Part shown: positions 1 through 11,174 of the stretch, piece by piece
Layout of the letters: each line of letters starts with the position of its first letter
How positions within the stretch are numbered: the first letter of the stretch is position 1
NCBI GenBank assembly: GCA_016801845.1
Contig: CM028908.1
Span: forward strand, 17,766,047 to 17,830,046
Length of the DNA stretch: 64,000 nucleotides
Direction: 5' to 3'
Source: Polydactylus sextarius
Taxonomy: Eukaryota; Chordata; Actinopteri; Polynemidae
Program-made: the position numbers and the translations under genes
Notes under the pieces: generated by a model
Told to the model about the DNA's origin: nothing
Databases searched by the model: none
The model's input: only the letters and a program-made list of their open reading frames with translations

Positions 1-169
1 TTTATATCCACAGATGAAACCTCCCCACCCCCTAAGGCTCATTGCATGTATCATATAGAAGACTTGTTACTGTCTTCGTAAATTGCCTTGTAAGGTGTCA
101 CCACTAGCGTTGCTGTGGTAACGGCAGACCCAGACGACGAAGGCTGTTGCCATGGAGACGGTGTCTTAC

Positions 170-316
170 GTAGTTGGAGTAGATGTCAGTGTGGTTCCAC
201 TCCAGCCCATCATCCAGAACGGTGATGACCACTCCTTTTCCTGTGATGCCTTTCTGCCACACGGGGATCACGTGCAGGTCCAGCTTTGGCAGCGAAGACG
301 AGGTCCGGGTGTCTTG
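170..316 (-). CDS. pcsk1: pcsk1 coding exon 4: start of catalytic domain
   Basis: This 147-bp exon runs from TTTCAG| to |GTAAGA. It encodes LPKLDLHVIPVWQKGITGKG and VVITVLDDGLEWNHTDIYSN. The first D of LDDG is the catalytic aspartate. This is the last pcsk1 exon in the window. Confidence 0.93.
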
Positions 317-1465
317 CTGAAAGATAGCGACAGAGGTGTCAGGTGTTAAGGTGTTTAACGTATTAATAAACATGGTTGATGTTGCCTGGTTGGGTCTTTT
401 TCATAATGCAATGCAAATGTACACATCTGCAATTCGAGCACTCTATCTTAACAGGCTCTTAAAATATTATCGTATATGTTAAAAAGGTCAGCAGAAGTAG
501 AGGCTTCCAGCTCTCTGAGTTCTTCTAGTGACCTTTACAGAAATTCATCACCGGACTGTTGGCTTTTCTTTTGTAAGAGCTCAAGTCCACTCCTACTGTA
601 GGACCACTTGTAAGAGGATTGCTGCTAGAGGGTCATAATGATACTGGCTTTTGTGTTGTCCACTACAGTGGTCTGAATAATTTAACTCCCTGGACACCTT
701 ACAGTGCCTAGAGAGTTGTGACGTGTGATGTTTCCACGCTGTTGTTCTGGTTTAACTCAGTTTAATTGTTGGGTTATTTAGAAATCAATCTCTGAGGCTC
801 TATAATATTGCACAGTGCGGTGGGCGCCGAGCTTGTCTTAAATAGAATATCAGCAGGGAAAGGGGGACGGGTGAGCAGGACCCATGTATGCCTGCCTGCC
901 TGGGGAAGAGTATGATTCAGAGCTGGAGAGAGCTAAGACTAAAAAAAGAACTCACTTTCAGTCTCTGCGCAGTATGCACAGACACTGCAGAACGCCACCC
1001 CAAGATGTGACTCATCCCTGTGATGTATTACCCCCCCTCCCCCCCTTGCCACACACACACACACACACACACACACTTTTTTTCATCCCCTCCACTCAGT
1101 ACAGGATATCTTCCTATGGTACCTCTCTCAGTCTCTGGACAATATCAGTAGCAGCTGACAGTAAAAGAAACACAAATACTGAGCTGATGTCCTACTTACA
1201 GTTTTGCTAACAAGGCTTTTACTCTCAACCGGCTCATTTCTACAGTTGTGCTTGTTTTGGTGTAACACCAAATGACTCACTTGTTGATGCTGGAAGCAGC
1301 TGAGGGGGCTGTCAGTGACCCGCCATGCATGGACTTTAATTGTACACGACAAACACACACAGCAACTCATAAAAGAGAGTGAGTGTACACGCACGCGACA
1401 GAGACTACACACACAGAGGTCCCTTGATGCACAAATAATACAGACTGACACTTGTGCAGCCGTGG

Positions 1466-1527
<62 letters not shown>

Positions 1528-4500
1528 CCATGCAGGCAAAAGGAATTTCAAGCTACATGTATGAGTCACTCCCTCACCCACTCTTCAAAGATAAAGACAC
1601 TCATTTGCTTCACAGACCAAGCATCTGCCATTATATCAGCTTCTTCCCCATCACACAGCTGTACCTCTTACTAACAACGTCTCTGTCTTCAAACATCAAC
1701 CTGTGCCTCATTATATCATGATATCATTTTTCTTCATTTGCAAAAGCTAGAGGTAAAACAAAACAAAAAACAAAATTAGAACATGTCTTCCTGCACAGCT
1801 TTGTTCTTGCTGAGTGACCGAGGCGAATGAATCACGACACATCAGATGAACTGTAATGTAGGCCCTGCAGTGACACAGACACAGGCTCATGTGGAAATAC
1901 ATTAAGCGGCACTTTAAGGCCGATTCCATTAGTGTCATCATTCCCAATTGGCAAAAATGATTCATCTCAATTTGTTTTCTTATTCACCGTAGGCGTGTGA
2001 CTCATGTTCGGTTAGTGCAGGTGCGGAGATCTGGAAACTGAATTTCTCCTCCTCTCTCTCTCTCTCTCCCTTTCTCTGTGAAATGCACTAATGCAACACA
2101 CATCTGCATAGACTTTCTAAATTTCTCATAAAAGCAGGGACAAATAAGTGAGGGTCAGTGACTCAGTGACTGCTCTCAATGGAATGTAATGACATTAATA
2201 ACCAATCAGGCTGACCTGATTAACCTATTAATCCTGGTGATGTGGCATGATATATAAGAACAGGTCTGTTTCCTGGAGCTTAACAGCTTATGGTGAATAT
2301 GTTGTTATATCCCTCTCAGTCCTGGATGAAAACCCTTTTGGATTTTCACTTTTTTTTTTTTTTTTTTAATTTGTTTGATTACAAATTAGATTGGATTACT
2401 TGCTACTGTTACATGTTGGTAAAAAATATATACTTCTTAGTGAACGAAATATATCCTTCAGATTTATTTTTTTCTCAGAGAAGATAACTGCAAATAACTG
2501 ATAGATAACTAGTAAGTAACAACTGGTTTAAAGGTGCTATGTGTACATTTTCTCTGCTGCCCAACATTGCTACCAGGATTTTCTTCAGTGCAGTCATTTT
2601 AATGCTACAGTTTCTCATTATTGGTAAATAACAAGATGGGGCTAGCTGGTTAGCATTTTAGCTTCAGTAGAAACAAGCGGTTTGAGTTGGCAATAGAGTT
2701 GTTTTCCTCAAGTTTAAAGCTGAATTTCATTTAAAATTTCTGCCAGATTTCTAAATAATCACCTGTAATGCTAATGTTGGTCATATAGTGACAGCAAAAT
2801 TTTATATATAGCCCCTTTAATGTTATATTCAAGCTACTATCCAATCTAATGACTCTACTTTAAACCACTCTTATATCTGTGTAAGTGTTGTGGTCAATGG
2901 GACAGAGGCTGAGTTCAGTCTAAGCTTATGGATCAAAACCAGCAAAGATGTCAGAGTGCTAATGCTGAGGTCGCCCTGCGGGCAGGATAAAGTGAACATG
3001 TTAGTAACGGATCTGGATGTGGATGCACAGCTGCAACAATCTAGTATTTTCTGTTGCTACTTGGCATCAATGGGCTAAAACATCCCATTCAGGGCAAATT
3101 GGGACTTAATGCATGGTGCTCTACTCTACTCCATCCTGCTGGATTATCGTCTCTCCACCCGTCTCATCTCCACATGGACTGTGTTACCAATTAAGCAAAT
3201 GGCTCTTTTGGTTAGAATTGCTTGATAGCATGCTTTTGTTTCATAGTTTTTCATGTTTTTATGTGGTTAAGGGAGCATGAGAGCATTTAATGTATGTTTT
3301 ATTCCTGCAAGCTATATTTATGCCTTGATGAATCTGTTTATACAGACTTGGTGACACATCTGCATCCATCCATAAAGCACACATACGCTCAGTGCAATGC
3401 TTTATGAGGACAGAGAGTAGTGAACAGTGTGGAGCTGTCCAGCACTGACAGGACTTCAGCAGCTCTCAGGGAGATCAGACCAGTTTCATGTGAACAGAAG
3501 GCCCCAACCAGACATGAAGTACATAACATCTGACCAGCAGGGTGGATGTCAACCTAGATCTGTGGTTTATGGTGCATTGGGAAGTGCAGAGTGTACACAG
3601 TGTTGTACACAGGTATTTTCAGTATGAACACAGATGATCTGTTGAAATCATTTCCTAAACCAATGCTAAGCAGCCGACCTTATTTCATTGTTGTGTGTTT
3701 TTGTGTAATGTTCAAGCCTTATTATAAACTCACCAGATACCACTGCTGGTTCCACATGGGATCATCAAACAGCTTATCCACTGGGCAATCCCTGCACCCC
3801 CCGAGGGACGCTCGTTTGCTGCGCGTTTTCTCATACTGCTGCTCTGCCCACAGCACCTATACACAGACAGACACAAACATTTGATCTATTCAGTCTTTTG
3901 AAATGAGAAAGGATGTTCATAGGCAGACCAGAGCAAAGATAATGTCAAAAATGAAGAAAAAAGAAGAAAAAAAAAAGAGAGAGATCAGTTACCCGATCAT
4001 CCTCCGACAGCCGTCTGGTGATGTGGCTGGCGCTTCGTTTCATTCTGCTAGGATGATTGCGATGTTTGAACAAGTAATGGTCTTTCAGGGCCCCAATCTG
4101 CAGAAAACAAGACATGACACGAGACAAACTGAATATTTTATAGGAAATGACATAATACAAGCCATCTGGTCACTGAATGCAGAAAGTCTGGAAACACTAC
4201 TGTCTCTGAATGAAAGCCTCAAGGATTCAGTTTTTCTGTGATGTGAAATATCAGTTTCTGCCAAACAAACCTTAATTACAGGTTTCATTGTTATTATTTT
4301 CCAGCTGAAAACAAATAAAGTCCACAGGCTTTGTTTATGGACACATTATATTAATCTATTGGGAAAATGAAATGAAAAAAATACTGAATACAGTCATAAA
4401 ACATGAATGTCTGTTTCACACTTGATGACATCCAGCTCTAGTTCAATTCAAGTCAATTTAAGGTCTTTGGACAAACATTAATGTAATGTAACATAAAGAA

Positions 4501-5072
4501 AAATAAAGACTGCATACAATGTGTCTCAGTTTCCATGACACCTAAAAGCTCAGTTAATCATTGATGGCTGCTGCTCTAAGCTACAGGTTTGATAAAAAAA
4601 ATGACTGAATTATCTATAAATCAAGTGAAACATTGGTCAGATAGGAAAAGATAGTGAACAGGGAAATGAAACCCTCTGGTTCTGTGTTATGAGAAACAAT
4701 TAAAGTCATCCTCCTTTAATTTAGCAGGGTGCTGGAAATACAATGTGTGCTTTGGTGCTCTCATAAAAGCAATGAGTTTCCAGTCTGATGGTCTTATCAA
4801 GCGAAGCAGGGTAACTGATACAGCTATTGCCTGTTCTGCTGTTACAACACTGTCCACAGCTCAGACCGTGGGCTGCAGGTTTAATTAACATCTCATGATT
4901 CATTTGAAATGAGATGTTTGATATTAAAATGAGATTGCAGTGGAGCTTTGAGGTCATGCCAAATAAATGATGTCCATCATTTATGTACTGGCTACCAGAA
5001 AGGCAGCCGGTAGACATGGTATTTTTAGATTTTTTTTACAAGTATTTTTCTTTTTTTCTTTTCTTTTCTTTT

Positions 5073-5109
<37 letters not shown>

Positions 5110-5334
5110 GTTGAAGTCTGAACCTCCTGGGGCGTTGGTACCTACCTGTCGGACCAGTTGGTAGTCCAGCTCTCTGGCGATCGCTTCTGCAGCGGGTAAA
5201 CCTCCAGGGATCTCCACTGCCCACTCGTTCAGGTACTGTCTGTCCCCAAAAAAGGACTCCACCGACCGGGGAACCACGGAGCACAGGATGGCAAAAACAC
5301 TCAACATCACCGCTGGACGACATCTCACTTCCAT
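170..5334 (-). CDS. pcsk1: Prohormone convertase 1/3, N-terminal part (four exons, gene continues off left edge)
   Basis: PCSK1 is a subtilisin-like serine endoprotease of the regulated secretory pathway; it cuts prohormones such as POMC and proinsulin after paired basic residues. Four minus-strand exons (5146-5334, 3993-4097, 3734-3856, 170-316) join in frame. They encode a signal peptide, then NEWAVEIPGG of the propeptide, HYLFKHRNHPSRMKRS with the internal propeptide region, the propeptide end, and the start of the catalytic domain, including VITVLDDGLEWNHTDIY with the catalytic Asp. PWMNQQWYL-type sequence (DPMWNQQWYL) marks the mature N-terminus. The catalytic His and Ser, the P domain and the C-terminal tail lie beyond base 1. 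The head-to-head position next to cast matches vertebrate synteny and favours PCSK1 over PCSK2. Splice sites were chosen by eye. Confidence 0.93.
1050..1076. repeat. (CA)n microsatellite
   Basis: A pure CA dinucleotide run directly follows a C-rich tract. Confidence 0.95.
1468..1524. repeat. (CA)n microsatellite
   Basis: An uninterrupted AC/CA run of about 57 bp, likely polymorphic. Confidence 0.97.
2527..2821. mobile_element. MITE-like inverted-repeat element
   Basis: Imperfect terminal inverted repeats are visible: TTTAAAGGTGCTATGTGTA at the left end, and at the right end the reverse complement of TTAAAGGGGCTATATATA. The element is about 295 bp, AT-rich and has no coding capacity. Elements beginning TTAAAGGTGC are common in fish genomes; the family was not identified. 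Confidence 0.65.
3734..3856 (-). CDS. pcsk1: pcsk1 coding exon 3: propeptide end and mature N-terminus
   Basis: This 123-bp exon runs from TATAG| to |GTGAGT. It encodes VLWAEQQYEKTRSKR, which is the primary propeptide cleavage region, and then DPMWNQQWYL at the start of the mature enzyme. Confidence 0.92.
3993..4097 (-). CDS. pcsk1: pcsk1 coding exon 2: propeptide
   Basis: This 105-bp phase-0 exon between TGCAG| and |GTAACT encodes IGALKDHYLFKHRNHPSR and then MKRSASHITRRLSEDDR. It contains basic sites of the propeptide region. Confidence 0.92.
5078..5108. repeat. Poly-T tract at the pcsk1 exon 1/intron 1 side
   Basis: An uninterrupted T run on the plus strand, preceded by a degenerate T/C tract. 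It makes spurious poly-lysine open frames on the minus strand. Confidence 0.95.
5146..5334 (-). CDS. pcsk1: pcsk1 coding exon 1: signal peptide and start of propeptide
   Basis: The exon starts at ATG 5334. A basic start and a hydrophobic run (MLSVFAILCSVV) form the signal peptide. NEWAVEIPGG and IARELDYQLVRQ follow, as in convertase propeptides. It ends at CAG|GTAGGT. A long poly-T tract lies just inside the intron. Confidence 0.92.
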
Positions 5335-5654
5335 CTCAGAGGAAGATTCAAGCTGATGAGGAAATATATGCTCCTGAGAAAAGCAGCAAAGACAAAATAA
5401 AGAAAAAGAAAAGAAAAAAAATCCAAGATATAACCGCTGTTTAATTAAGAAATGTTCCTTGTTTATTCCTTAAAGAACAGCTGGATGTAGATGGAGAGGA
5501 GTCTGGAAACTGCGCTGTGTGTCCGTCAAGGAGAGGAAATACTGGTGATGGGGAGGGTTGGTTGGTTTGTGTTGTGCGCTGTGTGTTGGAGGGAGGTGGA
5601 GGGGACGGTGGTGGAGGGGGTGGGGTAGGTTCACACGTCAAATTACGGGAGCTC

Positions 5655-5662
5655 TGACGTCA
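5655..5662. promoter_or_regulatory. Perfect palindromic cAMP response element in the pcsk1 upstream region
   Basis: TGACGTCA lies 321 bp upstream of the pcsk1 ATG. A CACGTCA half-site lies about 20 bp closer to the gene (about 5635-5641). Mammalian PCSK1 promoters are known to be CREB/ATF-responsive through CREs, so position and sequence suggest conserved control. Transcription start not determined. Confidence 0.6.
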
Positions 5663-8600
5663 GTTTGGCGTCTACCTTTGGTCAGATGTGAGCTCCAGTC
5701 CCTGAAGGAGAAACTCTAATCTAGTCTAATAATATCCTGCTGTTTGTCCCTGGAAGGAGGAGGAGGGGAGGAGAGATGGGGTAGAAATATATAATACATG
5801 AACATATAATCAAATAGATCTATATAGTGCTTAAACTAAGACATGTTTATCATTTCGAGGCGGGTGTCGTGCTGCATCTATTCTCCTGCATCCTCCTCCG
5901 ATCCGTAACATGATCACCACAGCGATTGTGTGTGTGTGTTTTCTATACGGTTTTCCATAAAAGAAATCTGTCTCTGTCGATGACATCTGTCCCTCTGTCC
6001 TCAGGTTGTGGTCACGTCGTCGGGATAGAGAGAGACATACAGAGAACAGAGAGAAAGAGAGAGAGAGGTTTCAGCACAGCGGACAGCTCCTCTCTCACTC
6101 CGCAGAGTCACATCAGATGAGATGAAAATGAAACCAAACAGACATGGATGTGTGGATGTGTGGGTGTGTATGGATGTGTGGCTCCTCATCAGCTGATCAC
6201 AAATGTTGTAACATCACATTAAGACTGAAACAACACTATGTGGCTGAAGTGGCAAAAGCAACAATCCAAAGATACATAATGTGTTCAAATGCAGCACCAT
6301 TGTGTAATGTAGTGTGTGATTTCTGATACTGCAGAATGATCCCTGTTTGTGTGAAAATACTATCTTATATGTAAATAGATACTTTATGTACATCTGAGTG
6401 GTTGGATCATGTGCATGTTGACTCAGTGGGCAGGTGCTTACATATGATCACTGAAGCAGCTTTTGCTCACGGAAACATCTTTTCCTGTTTATTGTAGCAG
6501 TGAAGACAAAACCCACTACCCTGATTCTTTGCAGACATCTCCCAAAGTCTAAGTTAACATAAGGCTTTAAGAGACTGAATTAGATAGATAAAGAGTGGAT
6601 CCAGCTGTAAATCTAGGTTGTTTTTTGTATTTATACACAGAACAAGGGGTGTGGTATTGTTGTGTGAACAGTATGAACAGGAAGGAGTTTTACAGCAGAC
6701 AAAGAACTGGACACTCTGGACACTTGACTCATGTAAACGTAATTAAAAAAAAAATCTGTGGCTGTGACTCATCTGTTTCCATTACTTCAGAAAAGGTAGG
6801 AGTCAGGAAAAGTCCATCTACTTTTACACACACACTGCTCACATCAAATGGATGTTATATACAAACATGAAATGTTTGAAGATATAAAATATAATTTACA
6901 AATAAAAATTGCACCATAAACACCCACATATCACATTCTCCTAGTAATAATGATACAATGCCCCTTGAATTGTAAGCAACCAGTACTGGTTCTTCATTCA
7001 TGCATAAAATATTCTTGCTTTAATATATTCTTTTTAAGATGAATGATGTCTATAATTTCCTTGCTCTGTCAAACAGTGTTTGCAGTGTTGTTTATAACAT
7101 CAATATTGCATCCCTCAGGTGCTGTTCATGTTTGTGTTTAGTGATGGAAACTCTGGGTGTTGTGCTCTTATTTCAGCCGTGTACAATGATCCAGAGATAA
7201 TGGTGTTGTGAGGAAGTAATTTTTTCTTTCCGGACACAATGGATGGTTGTTTAGGTGCAGTTCATGTTTGAATTAGAAGCAAACAAATGCAGCAAAAAAA
7301 GCGGCTGATTATACAAAATGACTCTTCAGGTTTTATTCAGACGTAGCAATGTTTGTGTAAAAATAGAGTGAGCTTGTTAGTGAGAACTAATGATGACTGA
7401 TACCTTTGTTCATCTGGCCATGTGCAAACAGGTTTGCTCCAGATCTGCAGTATAATCCACCTTTACTTAGCAACAGCTGTTTGCTTTGACTGGAGCACTC
7501 ACTGAGGAACACAAGGACACACAGCTAAAGAGACGTGATATCTAAACTAGACTGATGGTCAGTTTCATGGCATCATGGCTTCCTTACAGAAGCACTGACT
7601 CTTTGACTTTGTTTTGATTGATTCTCCTGTTCTTCCTGTGGTCTCATGATTACTCTGCTGGTGTAGATATCACAATAGTTCCCTGAGATCCTCTCATCTG
7701 GTGTTTCTTATTCCACTGATAAAACACAAACACACACATACACACATACACATACATACACAAACCTAATACACGTCACACTATGGGTTTCATCAAATGA
7801 GATTAGAGGTCTAACCGTGTTTCGTCAGCTAATTATTTTTCCAGCCCCAGAGACAGTGAAAGGAAACGGCTGCTTTTAAGCGAGAGGATGACGCAGATGA
7901 AGCCTAAGTGACTGGGAGCCACCTCAACACACAGTTATTTCACCAGAATCAATAAGGTGTGGTTAATAGATGTGAAGGCTTCATCTGCACTTCCTACTAA
8001 TCTCAGAGAACATTTATGATTCAGGAACGTTTTATCGTACCACGACAAATTTCATGCTTACTGATAAGATGTTGTTTTGTGCGTATTTTACATATATTAT
8101 GACGTCAGAGTAAAGAAATGTCACAGCACCAGAATGGTTTGATATTAAAAACAAGCATCTTTAACCAAAGCCTATGACACATCACCAAAATGTTATCTGA
8201 CAGAATCATAAAACACATCAAGGTGAAGTAAAATGGACTGATGATTCATCAAATGTGTGGAAAATTTCACGAAAAAAAAAAAAAAAAAAAAAATCTTGAA
8301 TTGTCTTTTTCACAAAAAATATTCACATTGGTGCTAAACTAAAGGAATAAAGACATATAATACATTTTCATTAAATAATGTTCATATTCACATTCATAAT
8401 GTGCATTACACATTACCATGGAAACACATGTAATTTATGTATAAAACATACAATATCTAATTGGCTGTGAATATAAATTGTATATATGATTAAAATATGA
8501 AATAATACACCTTTTTACTTCTTTCCTAAATGTTAAAAGTAGTCAAAGGAAAATTTATGAGTAAAATCATTTTTCTCATAAATCCTTTTCTGATGCTGAA

Positions 8601-9689
8601 ATTCAAAATATAACTTTTGTACAGAATCAAACTTGATACAGATACAGGTCAGAACTGCAATAGACTGCACCGCAAAAGAATTAACAGTTGATTGGTGAAT
8701 ACATATAGATACATAAATGCATACACACACATACACAGCTATGTATATGTATGCTGATGTATGCTAACAAACATAAAAGCATATACATGTTACATTCTGC
8801 TATTTTCTTGGTGATATGAGATTACTTTTTTCAATTAAAGTTTTTTAATTTAATAAAATCTTTCTTAAGAATTAGTGGAGACATTAAATATCACATATTT
8901 ATGTTTAACAAGTTAAAAACTTGAAAACAAAAACAAAATAAATGGGTTTTTCCATAATCATTTTTCATACAGACGACCTTGATGTCAGTGATGAGCAGTG
9001 TCCGTCTCTTTGATGCCCTTTAGACATCGAATCCATGTGACCTTCACACTTCCTGATAACAACGTGAACATCCCCACATCAGGATTCCTCCATCTGTCTA
9101 TCACCTGTGAAGTGATGCCAATCTGTCTGACGACATTTTTACAGCATCTTCTGATAACACATGACATTTGTACCAACATCGCTTGAGCTTTTGGTGGCAT
9201 GAATGAATAAAAACAGACCGTTGTTGTTTTCCAGTGGACTGACTTCTGCTGTTTTTCATGTTATAATTGCCGACTTAATGATTGTTAGAGACACACAGAC
9301 ATCTGGTTCTCTGGTTCAGAGTCCAGCTGCAACAATAAGAGACTACATCAATAAACCGTAAAAAAATATATTTTCTTTTTTAACCACAACAATCAGAAGG
9401 AGGTTTCAGATTGCACTTAACTGCACATCATTACATATTTTCTCTTCTTATTGGATACAAAAATAGCACACTCTTACTGCATATCAATGACTTAGAACCT
9501 AAATGACATTTTATTAACTTTGGAGGATGGTAAAAACAAAAAATGATCATATTTTCATCTGACATTATGTACCGATTTCAGTCTTTTATGGTAAAATTTG
9601 CAATGTTAAAAAGTACTTTGAATCAATTATTGTCTCATATGTCTCATATCTCATATGCTGCCATCTTGGCTTCCATAAAGAAGAGATAT

Positions 9690-9740
9690 TTTAACTCAAT
9701 GGGACCTTCCTGGTAAAATAAACAATAAATAAATTAAAAC
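9690..9740 (+). mobile_element. Short 3' tail fragment of a fish non-LTR element
   Basis: The stretch reads TCAATGGGACCTTCCTGG, then TAAAATAAACAATAAATAAA. It resembles the conserved 3' end plus short tail repeat seen in many fish LINE/SINE copies. Too short to assign a family. Confidence 0.45.
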
Positions 9741-10081
9741 ATTGTTTTTATTTTACAGACATGGGCACTGGTATACTGGCAAAACACTATGTTATCTTAT
9801 TTCATTATATATCTATTATTCAAAAAATTGAAGTAGTTTTAGTGTTAACTGAAATCTTTGCTTTATGATCAATAAGTCTAACGTGCTTGTTTTTATGGTA
9901 GATAGAGCTCAAGAGATTTCATTTGATCTTCATTTCACCCAAAATTTCATTCATATTCCTCTGCTCCTCTGATTATAAATATAAATGAAATATATATAAA
10001 TAAATTATATATATACAAATAAAAATAAATATACATTTTTTTCTGTGCTGACTTCATCTATCAGACTGTTCATCTATTCAT

Positions 10082-10096
10082 CACCAGGGGGCAGCA
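10082..10096 (+). promoter_or_regulatory. CTCF-like motif, forward
   Basis: CACCAGGGGGCAGCA matches the CTCF core CCASYAGRGGGCRS closely. It lies about 570 bp upstream of the first cast ATG. Motif match only. Confidence 0.45.
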
Positions 10097-10661
10097 TCGT
10101 TCTCCATAGAAGCAGCAGTTGTTTGAGGGGAAGAGGATAACAGCAGCGGTGAGTCAACTCTTCCCAGATCTGTGGGGTGTGTCCTGAAAACTGAGTTTGT
10201 GAGTGTCTTCTGCACAAAACAACAGTTTCATGTCTGTTTTAAGCTTCCCCCCCAAAAAACCCTATGTTCATTTATTCAAATCTACACTGAATCACACATC
10301 AGCTCAACTAATATACATGGACATATATCACATATATGGGCCTATATGTCTGATTTATCCTCTTTTAATTGGCATTTCAGCCAGAACTTTAGTGACTTAT
10401 CAGCATGTAATAAAAATGATATTGAAATAAAGCAGTTGGCCAATCACCTAAACAAACAGAGTGTTAAAAACATTGTTCACATGCCAACTATTTCCATCAG
10501 TCATCAAGTGAAACATTTTGTCAACGGGAGGGGCAACTCATTTCCCTCAGTTGGGGCAGAACAGCCTCTCTTTGGTTCTGATTTCCTACTGAGGGACTGA
10601 GGGCGCACAGGGATCTATTTCAGAAAAAAAAAAAAAGTTTCATCTCTTTGTGTTTTTAAAG

Positions 10662-10715
10662 ATGCCGCATAAGAGAAGAGGCCATGGTCACCACAAACAG
10701 AAGGAGGCGACTGAG
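10662..10715 (+). CDS. cast: cast alternative first exon, basic/His-rich N-terminus
   Basis: ATG with AAG before it opens an 18-codon exon ending GAG|GTAAGG. It encodes MPHKRRGHGHHKQKEATE. The frame joins the exon at 15817 in phase 0. Assignment to cast rests on position, strand and phase. Confidence 0.65.
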
Positions 10716-11137
10716 GTAAGGTTTTCTCTCTTCAATGCATCGCAGTAATACGTAGAAATAGTTCGTGTCATACGAAAAAAAAAAAAAAAAAAAGTTGCAA
10801 TAAACTCCACAAAAACAGAGGAGAGCATAAAAAAACACGAGTGCTGTAGACATCTACGTGCACAAGCAGAACTGAGAGAGAATATATTTTGATATAGTTT
10901 TGCTGGATGTTTGCACGAGATGATCAGATATGCTGCCCAGCGTTGCATCGATTAACCGCGTCCATTAACAGCAACATTGATTAATCGATCATTGTTCGTT
11001 GCTGCAGGCTGAAAAAGTTCGTCCATTGTTCTACCACACAATCATCACATCAGAAGTAACTGGCCATCGCAACGTGTTTTACTGGGAGTAAGCAAAGCAG
11101 TAGTCAGGCCAGTTCCTTCTTTGGAAATCTCTCTTTA

Positions 11138-11174
<37 letters not shown>

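Larger units (their letters stand above)
317..3733 (-). other. pcsk1: pcsk1 intron 3 (repeat-bearing)
   Basis: No exon is recognisable here. The intron holds two (CA)n microsatellites, a CT-rich stretch near 2050 and a MITE-like element at 2527-2821, each listed separately. The open frames over the CA repeats are artefacts. Confidence 0.7.
5335..10661. other. pcsk1-cast head-to-head intergenic spacer
   Basis: This interval should hold the pcsk1 promoter near its left end and the upstream cast promoter near its right end. It contains a GA-rich and (TGGATG)-type simple repeat at 6035-6181, CACATA repeats near 7730-7765, poly-A at 8272-8293, a second TGACGTCA at 8100-8107, a LINE-tail fragment near 9690 and AT-rich repeats near 9975-10035. 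No convincing coding exon was seen. Confidence 0.6.

Noticed and set aside
1128..1721. Open frames over (CA)n/(GT)n runs
   Set aside because: They are dinucleotide translations (poly His-Thr or Cys-Val) with no coding signal.
4981..5334. Single 117-residue frame joining the pcsk1 start to a poly-Lys stretch
   Set aside because: Only the first 63 codons are exon 1. The poly-Lys part is the intronic poly-T tract beyond the GTAGGT donor.
8100..8107. Second TGACGTCA palindrome
   Set aside because: It is midway in the spacer with no promoter features nearby, so not called as a regulatory site.
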